A stretch of DNA of 43,689 nucleotides from Collinsella sp. BA40 (GTDB taxonomy: Bacteria; Actinomycetota; Coriobacteriia; Coriobacteriales; Coriobacteriaceae). The notes below the pieces were generated by a model that was given only the letters and a program-made list of their open reading frames with translations, was not told the origin of the DNA and did not search any database. Numbering within the stretch: the first letter of the stretch is position 1; each line of letters opens with the position of its first letter. The stretch spans positions 1-43,689 of the forward strand of contig NZ_VOWY01000009.1 of the NCBI RefSeq assembly GCF_008014645.1, given 5' to 3'. Of this stretch, positions 25,872 to 32,193 are shown in pieces. Made by a program: the position numbers and the translations under genes.

Positions 25872-25918
25872 AAAAAGAAAGCCACTCGAGCTCAAACGGC
25901 TCGAGTGGCTTTTTCTTT
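25872..25918 (+). terminator. bidirectional Rho-independent terminator after ferredoxin
   Basis: A perfect 11-bp stem GCCACTCGAGC/GCTCGAGTGGC (25881-25891 with 25899-25909) flanked by AAAAAGAAA and TTTTTCTTT. It can act on both strands, so it may also end the minus-strand nad operon. Confidence 0.92.
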
Positions 25919-25919
25919 A

Positions 25920-26045
25920 CTCGACGGCCACCTTCCCCGGCGCCCGCCCTTCCCGGCAACCGCCTTCCCGCCGCCAGCCTTCCCCGGCGCCCGCTTTACT
26001 CGTCGCCAGCCTTCCCCGACGGCCACCTTTCCCCGGCGGTTGCTT
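25920..26045. repeat. short degenerate C-rich repeats
   Basis: Units of the form CC(A)GCCTTCCCCGGCGCCCGC recur about seven times with insertions such as TTTACTCGTCG, between the ferredoxin terminator and the niaR stop. No gene is supported. Confidence 0.45.
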
Positions 26046-26094
26046 CGCCATAGACGGTCGGGGACGCACGACGCAGATGCCCCAGACGCAGCGC

Positions 26095-26700
26095 CTACTC
26101 TAGATCGTCCTCGTACGGCATGACCTCGGCCAGGTAGCCGCGCTCGGCCAGCTGCAGCTCGATCTCGTCGAGGGCCTCCTCGGACTCGGCCGCGATACGG
26201 TGAAAGTGGTAGCCGCTTGTCACCGTCATAAGCGGAAAACTCTTTCCCGCGGCGATATCGGATACGTAGCGAGCCACATCCCGCCTGCTCTTGATGTCCA
26301 AGTCGGCCGTGATCTTGCCATATACGCGATGGTTGACCAGCACGTTCGTCACGACTCCACCCAAGTCCACGATGGTGTTGAGCTCGTCTGCAACCTCGTC
26401 CACCGTATGGTGCACCTTCACCAGGCGCGTCGGCAGCTCTTCGCGCGCGCCGGCGCGCAGCACGTAACCCCGCGCCGTAGCCACCACGTCATGCCCGTTC
26501 GCGCGCAACAGGGCGATATCCTGCACGATAACCTGGCGGCTCACGCCAAGCGACCGTGCCAGCGCGCTACCCGACACCGGGGCGCTCGCACCTTGCAGCT
26601 CGCCGATCAGCGCGGCACGACGCTCGCGACCCGGCATCGGCGCGGGTGCGCTCCGGCCCGGGCCCGTCGCGGCGTCACCGGCGGCGGCGTGCACCGTCAT
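26095..26700 (-). CDS. niaR: NAD biosynthesis repressor NiaR (HTH_11 plus 3H domain)
   Basis: A niacin-responsive transcription repressor of 201 residues. An N-terminal winged helix (RRAALIGELQGASAPVSGSALARSLGVSRQVIVQDIALLRANGHDV) is followed by the 3H ligand-binding domain with its conserved His residues (VKVHHTVDEV, VNHRVYGKI, SGYHFHRI). It is the last gene of the nad operon and overlaps nadC by 4 bp (ATGA). It probably controls this operon, and a candidate operator overlaps the nadA promoter at 30059-30079. The first ~20 residues are Ala/Pro-rich, so a slightly later start is possible. Confidence 0.9.
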   Translation of the reverse strand: MTVHAAAGDAATGPGRSAPAPMPGRERRAALIGELQGASAPVSGSALARSLGVSRQVIVQDIALLRANGHDVVATARGYVLRAGAREELPTRLVKVHHTVDEVADELNTIVDLGGVVTNVLVNHRVYGKITADLDIKSRRDVARYVSDIAAGKSFPLMTVTSGYHFHRIAAESEEALDEIELQLAERGYLAEVMPYEDDLE

Positions 26701-27575
26701 CGCCCGTCCCCCTGCGCACCCTCGTCCAGCATCCGCAGGTGTTTGAGCGACAGGTCCAGAATCCCAGCTGAATGCGTGAGCGCGCCGGACGAGATCACGT
26801 CTACGCCCAAGTCGGCCAGCTCGCGAATGCGCTCCAGGTCAACGTTGCCCGATGCCTCCACCAGGGCGCGCCCGTCGATCACCTCGATCGCCTCGGCCAT
26901 CTGGTCGCGACCCATGTTGTCCAGCATGATGATGTCGGCACCCGCATCGAGCGCCTCGCGCACCATCTCGAGCGTCTCGCACTCGACCTCGACGGTGCAG
27001 GTAAACGAAGCGCGCGCGCGAGCGCCCGCAACCGCGGCGGCGATGCCGCCCGCCGCGTCGATATGGTTGTCCTTCAGCATGACCGCGCTCGACAGGTTGT
27101 ACCGGTGGTTGGCGCCGCCGCCCAGCCGCACGGCCTCCTTCTCGAAGATGCGCATCCCCGGCGTGGTCTTGCGCGTGTCGGCAAGCAGCGTCCCCGTGCC
27201 CTCGAGCACATCGGCCATTCGACGCGTATACGTGGCCACGCCGCTCATACGCTGCAGATAATTGAGCGCCACCCGCTCGCCCGACAGCAGCACGCGCGCA
27301 TCGCCGTACACCATGGCGAGCAGCTGCCCGGGCTCCACGCGGTCGCCGTCGGCTACACGTGCCTCGATTCGCGTGGCCGGGTCGAGCAGGGTAAACGCCC
27401 GCTCGAAGACGCCCAGGCCCGCGATCACGCCCTCCTGCTTGGCTATGAGCTGCACCTCGGCGGGACGCGCCTCGGGGCACACGGACATCGTGCTGATGTC
27501 CTCGCTCGTGATGTCTTCTTGCAACGCCCGGCGAATCGCCTCGTCAACGACTAGATTCATGGTGATAGGGTTCAT
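26697..27575 (-). CDS. nadC: nicotinate-nucleotide diphosphorylase (carboxylating)
   Basis: It converts quinolinate and PRPP to nicotinate mononucleotide, the third step of de novo NAD synthesis. The 292-residue product has normal length and starts at an ATG behind GAGGAGCGAGT; a second ATG 15 bases later is possible. Motifs include ALQEDITSEDIST, ERVALNYLQRMSGVAT, ADTRKTTPGMRIFEKEAVRLGGGANHRYNL, LKDNHI and ASGNVDLERI. The gene lies 74 bases after nadB. Confidence 0.96.
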   Translation of the reverse strand: MNPITMNLVVDEAIRRALQEDITSEDISTMSVCPEARPAEVQLIAKQEGVIAGLGVFERAFTLLDPATRIEARVADGDRVEPGQLLAMVYGDARVLLSGERVALNYLQRMSGVATYTRRMADVLEGTGTLLADTRKTTPGMRIFEKEAVRLGGGANHRYNLSSAVMLKDNHIDAAGGIAAAVAGARARASFTCTVEVECETLEMVREALDAGADIIMLDNMGRDQMAEAIEVIDGRALVEASGNVDLERIRELADLGVDVISSGALTHSAGILDLSLKHLRMLDEGAQGDGR

Positions 27576-27649
27576 ACTCGCTCCTCAACGCCCCAACTGA
27601 TCCCATACTCGCTTGCCCCCGCTCGGCATCCACGGCCGCGCGGAACCCG

Positions 27650-29044
27650 TTAGCCGCGCGCGGCGACGCACCCGCTCGCGCCGCAAAGCACGTCCATCGC
27701 GCTTTCATACGCGCCGCCGCGCCGATGCACGCCGTCGAGCGCCGGCTCGCCCACCGCGGGCACCGCAAGCGACTCGCCCGTGGCGATCCGATGCGCGGCC
27801 CGCGCCGCGAACACCAGCGCCTCCAGCAAGCTGTTACTCGCCAGGCGGTTGGCGCCGTGCACGCCGTTGCAGCTCGTCTCTCCCGCCGCATACAGCCGCG
27901 GCATGCTCGTGGCCGAATCGCGGTCCACGTGGATACCGCCCATGAAGTAGTGCTGGGTGGGCACCACGGGGATGGGCTCTTCCAGGATGTCGCGCCCCTC
28001 GTCCAAGCAGCGCTGGCGAATATTGGCGAAGTGGTCGCGCACGACCTCGGGATCGACCGGGGCGAAGGACAGCCACTCGTGATCGACGCCCTCGGCGCGC
28101 ATCTCCTCGCGCATGGCCGCGGCCACCACGTCGCGCGGCTGCAGCTCATCGGTAAAGCGCTCGCCTGCATGGTTGAGCAGGATCGCGCCCTCGCCGCGGC
28201 AGCTCTCCGAGATGAGGAACGCCCGCCCGGGCTCGGGCGAATACAGGCCCGTGGGATGGATCTGCACGTAATCGAGGTGCTCGTTCTCGATGCCGTATTT
28301 CGACGACAGGTAGATGGCGTCACCCGTGAGCTGCGGGAAGTTGGTCGAATGCTGGTACACGCCGCCTATGCCGCCCGTCGCCAGGATCGTGGCGCCCGCG
28401 CGCACGTCGAAGGTGCACGCGCCGGCTTCGCCTACCAGCAGCTCGTCCACGGTCCGCTCCGACTCGGCCTCGCTCACCGCGCGCACGCGCACGCCGGCGC
28501 ACGCACCGTCCTCGACCAGCAGGTCCACCATGGCCGCGTGCTCCAGGATGCGCACGTTGCCGAGCCGGCGCACCTGCGCCAGCAACGCCGTGGTGATGGC
28601 CTCGCCCGTAACATCCTGGTGGAACACGATGCGCGGGCGGGCATGCGCGCCCTCGCGCGTAAACGCCAGGCCGCCGTCGGCCTCGCGGTTGAACGCCACG
28701 CCCAGCGCCACGAGGTCGTTGATGACCGCGCGCGACGAGCGGATCATGATATCCACGCTCTCCCGGCGGTTCTCGTAGTGTCCCGCGCGCAGCGTGTCCT
28801 CGAAAAACGAGTCGTAGTCGCCAGCCTCGGGCAGCACGCAGATGCCTCCCTGCGCCAGCATGGAATCGCATTCCTCCACGGCGCCCTTCGACAACATCAC
28901 CACGTTGCAATCGGCCGGCAGGCTGAGGGCGGCGTACAGGCCCGCCACCCCGCAGCCCGCGATCACCACGTCGCATGTCAGATCCCGGTATCCGCCGGCG
29001 CTTGCCGGAGCCGTGCCCCGATCCATGCGTTCCGTCGCATCCAT
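27650..29044 (-). CDS. nadB: L-aspartate oxidase, short C-terminus
   Basis: An FAD enzyme that oxidises aspartate to iminoaspartate for NadA. The ATG at 29044 follows AGGAGG, 9 bases after the nadA stop. The Rossmann motif CDVVIAGCGVAGLYAALSL, SKGAVEECDSMLAQGGI, ILATGGIGGVYQHSTNFPQLTGDA, HPTGLYSPEPGRAFLISESCRGEGAIL and MGGIHVD...AAGETSCNGVHGANRLASNSLLEALVFA are intact. At 464 residues it ends soon after that last motif, so most of the usual C-terminal helical domain (family length about 510-540) is absent. No remnant in another frame was seen. Confidence 0.95.
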   Translation of the reverse strand: MDATERMDRGTAPASAGGYRDLTCDVVIAGCGVAGLYAALSLPADCNVVMLSKGAVEECDSMLAQGGICVLPEAGDYDSFFEDTLRAGHYENRRESVDIMIRSSRAVINDLVALGVAFNREADGGLAFTREGAHARPRIVFHQDVTGEAITTALLAQVRRLGNVRILEHAAMVDLLVEDGACAGVRVRAVSEAESERTVDELLVGEAGACTFDVRAGATILATGGIGGVYQHSTNFPQLTGDAIYLSSKYGIENEHLDYVQIHPTGLYSPEPGRAFLISESCRGEGAILLNHAGERFTDELQPRDVVAAAMREEMRAEGVDHEWLSFAPVDPEVVRDHFANIRQRCLDEGRDILEEPIPVVPTQHYFMGGIHVDRDSATSMPRLYAAGETSCNGVHGANRLASNSLLEALVFAARAAHRIATGESLAVPAVGEPALDGVHRRGGAYESAMDVLCGASGCVAARG

Positions 29045-29053
29045 TCGAGCCTC

Positions 29054-29983
29054 CTAGCGCGCCGCGTATTCGAGCATGCGGTCGAGCGTGAGCTTGGCTT
29101 GCGGAGCCGCAGCGGCGTCCACCGCCACCTCGCCCGAGCCCGTCTCCAAGCACGCCGCCACCTTCTCGAGGGTGACCATATCCATATCGCGGCACGTGGG
29201 CGGCGTCTTGGTGAAGAAGAAGCGCTTCCCGGGGCAGCGGCGCTCGAGCTCGTGCAGCACGCCGCGCACGGTGACCACGATGAACTCCTCGGCCTCGCTC
29301 GCCTCGGCGCGGGCGATGATGCCCGAGGTCGCGCCGATGTAGCTCGCCTGCTCGAGCACCGCGGCGGTGCACTCGGGGTGTGCCAGCACCTCGGCATGCG
29401 GATGCTCGGCCTTCAGTGCAAGCAGCTCGTCCAGCGAGACGTCCTCGTGCCGCGGGCAGTAGCCCTTATTCAAGATGATGTGCTTGCCGGGGACCTGCTC
29501 GGCCACATAGCGGCCCAGATTGCGATCGGGGATGAACAGCACGTGGCGCTGCGGCAACTCGGACACGATCTTCACGGCGTTCGACGAGGTCACGCAAACG
29601 TCGCTCCACGACTTGATCTCCACGGTGGAGTTGACGTAGCAGGCAACCGCCAGGTCGTCTCCGTATTCCGCGCGCGCCGCCTCGACCGTCGCCCGCTCCA
29701 CCATGTGCGCCATGGGGCAGTCGGCGAGCGGCTCGGGCAGCAGGACCGTCTTGGCGGGGTTGAGCAGCTTCACGCTCTCGCCCATGAACTCCACGCCGCA
29801 CAACACGATGACCTGCTGGGGGAGCGAGACGGCGAGCTTTGCGAGGTAGAACGAATCGCCCACGTAATCCGCTGCAGCCTGCACCGCGGGGTCCACATAG
29901 TAGTGCGCCAGGATCACCGCGTCGCGCTCCTGCTTCAGCCGAGCGATGCGCTCGCAGATTTCCAAGGTTTTTTGCTGGGTCAT
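29054..29983 (-). CDS. nadA: quinolinate synthase
   Basis: A [4Fe-4S] enzyme that condenses iminoaspartate with dihydroxyacetone phosphate. The ATG at 29983 (MTQQKTLEICERIARLKQER) follows GAGGGAAC; the frame extends to 30088 across the promoter. The product has 309 residues, the normal length. Motifs include AVILAHYYVDPAVQAAADYVGDSFYLAK, the cluster-binding VLCGVEFMGESVKLL, CYVNSTVEIKSWSDVCVTSSNAV, GYCPRHE, HPECTAAVLEQASYIGATSGI and TKTPPTCRDMDMVTLEKV. It is the first gene of nadA-nadB-nadC-niaR. Confidence 0.96.
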   Translation of the reverse strand: MTQQKTLEICERIARLKQERDAVILAHYYVDPAVQAAADYVGDSFYLAKLAVSLPQQVIVLCGVEFMGESVKLLNPAKTVLLPEPLADCPMAHMVERATVEAARAEYGDDLAVACYVNSTVEIKSWSDVCVTSSNAVKIVSELPQRHVLFIPDRNLGRYVAEQVPGKHIILNKGYCPRHEDVSLDELLALKAEHPHAEVLAHPECTAAVLEQASYIGATSGIIARAEASEAEEFIVVTVRGVLHELERRCPGKRFFFTKTPPTCRDMDMVTLEKVAACLETGSGEVAVDAAAAPQAKLTLDRMLEYAAR

Positions 29984-30040
29984 ACGTTCCCTCTTCCCTG
30001 CGGCGCGCCGCGGCACAGCGCGCCCGTTTATGTTGGGGAA

Positions 30041-30079
30041 AGTATGGCACCAGTCTTTACAGCTGACAAGACAGGTGAC
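30041..30079 (-). promoter_or_regulatory. nad operon promoter with candidate NiaR operator
   Basis: On the minus strand TTGTCA (30064-30069), a 17-base spacer and CATACT (30041-30046) form a good promoter about 60 bases before nadA. The -35 hexamer lies inside a direct repeat, ACAGCTGAC (30059-30067) and ACAGGTGAC (30071-30079), 12 bases apart. NiaR sites in other bacteria contain ACAGGTGT-like repeats as far as I recall. Binding here is inferred. Confidence 0.55.
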
Positions 30080-30109
30080 GCGGCTCACGAAGAATACGGG
30101 CGGGCGTCC

Positions 30110-30700
30110 CTAGTACGGCGCGGCGGCGGGTTTGAGCCGCTGGAGATAATGCCACATGCGGCGCTTGTCCTCGGGATTTCCCAACGCGGCCTCGAAGCCG
30201 TCGAGCGGCAGCACGCGACGGCCCAGCACCGGCGCGATGCGCCCGGGCGTGAGCATGGCGGTATCGAAATCCTCGATCGCCGCCAGCGCGTCGGCGTACG
30301 CCTCGCGCATGAGGCCGATCGCCGTGGTGTCCAGCAGGATCACCGCCTCGGGATCGAGCGCCTCGAGCGCCTCGCGGAACAGCTCCACCGGAAGCACGCC
30401 GTCGCCGCCGCGGGCGGCATCCGCCGTCGGCTCGGACCCGGGGCTCGGGACGGCGGCCAGGCCGCAGAAGTCCTCGGGCGCGAAACCCTGGCGGGACAGC
30501 GCCGCGCGCAGGCCGTCGCCATCGCGGCCGGACAGCAGCTCGGCGCCGGCGCGCTCGCCCTCGTTGAGCTCGCCCTTCACCAGCACGACGGACGAATAGC
30601 CGTTGCCCGCCATCCATACGCCGCGCGCCGCGAGGGCGTCGAGCTCCTCGCGCGCCTGCGCCGCGAGCGCGGCCTTCCTCTGAGAACCCGATACGGTCAT
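30110..30700 (-). CDS. uncharacterised protein with faint uracil-DNA glycosylase-like pattern
   Basis: The ATG at 30700 (MTVSGSQRKAALAAQAREEL) follows GGGGTGA and is preferred over a TTG at 30730. The product has 196 residues. The order VVLVKGELNEGERAGAELLSGRDGDGLRAAL, then LDPEAVILLDTTAIGLM, resembles the spacing of family 4 uracil-DNA glycosylases (GExPGxxE, then PxVIxxLG). However, the catalytic signature and iron-sulfur cysteines are missing. It could be a degenerate relative or something unrelated. The gene lies upstream of the nad promoter on the same strand. Confidence 0.5.
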   Translation of the reverse strand: MTVSGSQRKAALAAQAREELDALAARGVWMAGNGYSSVVLVKGELNEGERAGAELLSGRDGDGLRAALSRQGFAPEDFCGLAAVPSPGSEPTADAARGGDGVLPVELFREALEALDPEAVILLDTTAIGLMREAYADALAAIEDFDTAMLTPGRIAPVLGRRVLPLDGFEAALGNPEDKRRMWHYLQRLKPAAAPY

Positions 30701-30800
30701 GCGCGTCACCCCATCGCCAACGGTTGCCAACGCCCATCATTCTACCCGCGCCTCCGTGACAATGTCACCAACCCCGGTGCAACGCCCCGCGCATCTTGGG

Positions 30801-30806
30801 TATAAC
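30801..30806 (+). promoter_or_regulatory. candidate -10 element of trxA
   Basis: TATAAC preceded by TTGGG, about 64 bases before the thioredoxin start. A TGCAAC hexamer 17 bases upstream is a poor -35. Confidence 0.4.
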
Positions 30807-30869
30807 GCTCTTCGAGAAGACAAGCCACCGCGGCGGCGCAGCAGCCGCCCTGTTCAAACGGAGGATCCC

Positions 30870-31190
30870 ATGGCACACGTAACCGAGGTCACCATGGCCA
30901 ATTTCAATAGCCTGCTCGACGAAGAGCTTCCCGTGCTCGTCGATTTCTGGGCGCCCTGGTGCGGCCCCTGCCGCACCCTCTCCCCCATCGTCGACGAAGT
31001 CGCCGGCGAGCTCGAGGGCAAGCTCAAGGTTGCCAAGTGCAACGTAGACGAGAACCAGGATCTCGCCATGAAGTACGGGGTCATGTCCATCCCCACGCTC
31101 GTCATGCTCAAGGGCGGGCAGGAGATCGCCCGTACCGTGGGCGCCATGCCCAAGGCCAAGCTCCTCGCCGAGCTCGAAAGCCACCTATAA
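30870..31190 (+). CDS. trxA: thioredoxin
   Basis: A cytoplasmic dithiol-disulfide oxidoreductase of 106 residues. The ATG at 30870 follows GGAGGATCC; the longer frame from 30699 has no signal. The active site is VLVDFWAPWCGPCRTLSP, the cis-proline loop is MSIPTLVMLKGG, and the C-terminal helix is complete. It is a single-gene unit followed by a terminator. The thioredoxin reductase gene is not in the window. Confidence 0.96.
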   Translation: MAHVTEVTMANFNSLLDEELPVLVDFWAPWCGPCRTLSPIVDEVAGELEGKLKVAKCNVDENQDLAMKYGVMSIPTLVMLKGGQEIARTVGAMPKAKLLAELESHL

Positions 31191-31238
31191 GATTCCCGCC
31201 GCGCAGCCGCGCGGCGCACGGTATCCGCCTTCCCTCCA

Positions 31239-31272
31239 CCCCGGCGCCCTCCCTTCGGGCGCCGGGGTTTTT
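31239..31272 (+). terminator. Rho-independent terminator after trxA
   Basis: An 11-bp stem CCCCGGCGCCC/GGGCGCCGGGG (31239-31249 with 31257-31267) followed by TTTTT. Confidence 0.93.
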
Positions 31273-31339
31273 CATGTCCGCACGACGCCGCGGGCGGCCC
31301 ACCGTACCCGATGCTCCACCCCGCCGCTCGCAAGAGGGG

Positions 31340-31345
31340 TACACT
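31340..31345 (+). promoter_or_regulatory. candidate -10 element (TACACT) of the nikR-hyp cluster
   Basis: GGGGTACACTTA stands 36 bases before the first gene of the cluster, closely matching the sequence in front of the kinase operon at 2140. No -35 is visible and no NikR palindrome was found nearby. Confidence 0.4.
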
Positions 31346-31380
31346 TACGCTCATCTGAACCCGACGGCCAAGGAGGCGCC

Positions 31381-31629
31381 ATGCACGACGTGGGCATGAA
31401 CACGAGTCAGCTCGAAGCAAGCGTGAAGCAGGTGGACGAGGCGATCGAGCTCGCCTGCACATGGAGTCGCCGGTTGCTCGACGCGGTCGACGCCTACGGC
31501 ATGGAGCGCATCGGCAGCAAGCTCGAAGACGCCGCGCGCGCTCTGGACGAGGCCCGCGCCGGCCTGCAGGGATACGAGGACGCCATCGAGGCCGACCACA
31601 ACGCCGTCGGCACCGTGAAGCTGGTGTAG
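31381..31629 (+). CDS. small helical protein upstream of nikR, unknown function
   Basis: The 82-residue product starts at an ATG behind AAGGAGGCGCC. It is predicted all-helical: SQLEASVKQVDEAIELACTWSRRLLDAV, then ERIGSKLEDAARALDEARAGLQGYEDAI. It has a single Cys and few His, so it does not look like a metal chaperone. The gene lies 4 bases before nikR and is surely cotranscribed with it. A role in nickel or hydrogenase biology is only positional. A later ATG (MNTSQL) is possible but lacks the ribosome site. Confidence 0.6.
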   Translation: MHDVGMNTSQLEASVKQVDEAIELACTWSRRLLDAVDAYGMERIGSKLEDAARALDEARAGLQGYEDAIEADHNAVGTVKLV

Positions 31630-31633
31630 CGCC

Positions 31634-32080
31634 ATGGCCCCGAACAACTCCGGCTCCAGCGAGCTCACCCGCTTCTCCATAGCCGTGCCCGAAGACCTGC
31701 TACGCGCATTCGATGCGCAGATCGCGCGGCGCGGCGACGCGGCCAACCGCTCCGAAGCCATCCGCGACCTCATCCGAGCCTCCCTCGTCAAAGAGGACGA
31801 GCGCACGCCCGACGCCGAGGTGATCGGTTCGCTCACGATGATCTACGACCACCATACCGGCGACCTCACGCGCCGCCTCGACGAGGTGCAGCACGACTAC
31901 GCCCTCGAGATCGTCTCGACCATGCACGTGCACCTCGACCACCACAACTGCCTCGAGATCTTGGCCCTCAAAGGCCGTGGCGAGCGCGTGTACGAGCTCG
32001 CCGACCGCCTCCTCGGCCTGCGCGGCGTCCATCACGGCGAGCTCACCTGCGCCGCCACGGACCAGAGCCTCGACCTGTAG
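31634..32080 (+). CDS. nikR: nickel-responsive regulator NikR
   Basis: A nickel-sensing repressor of 148 residues. The N-terminal ribbon-helix-helix (RFSIAVPEDLLRAFDAQIARRG, NRSEAIRDLIR) is followed by an ACT-like metal domain. The four nickel ligands are in place with the same spacing as in E. coli NikR: His87, His98, His100 and Cys106 (MHVHLDHHNCLE). In E. coli it represses the nik transporter. Here it opens the hydrogenase maturation cluster, 113 bases before hypF, and may regulate it. Confidence 0.95.
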   Translation: MAPNNSGSSELTRFSIAVPEDLLRAFDAQIARRGDAANRSEAIRDLIRASLVKEDERTPDAEVIGSLTMIYDHHTGDLTRRLDEVQHDYALEIVSTMHVHLDHHNCLEILALKGRGERVYELADRLLGLRGVHHGELTCAATDQSLDL

Positions 32081-32193
32081 CGCCCCATCTCGCAATCCCA
32101 TCGAGCACGCGCCCATCCGCGCGTGAATCCGCCCGCCCGCGACGCGCAGCCAAGACGGGCGCGCCGCCGCATGCGCCGCAGCTAGGAGCAGTC

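Noticed and set aside
27725-30805. 1026-codon plus-strand open frame opposite nadB and nadA
   Set aside because: It is antisense to clear nad genes, has Arg/His/Ala-rich composition and no family motifs, and is typical of a GC-rich shadow frame.
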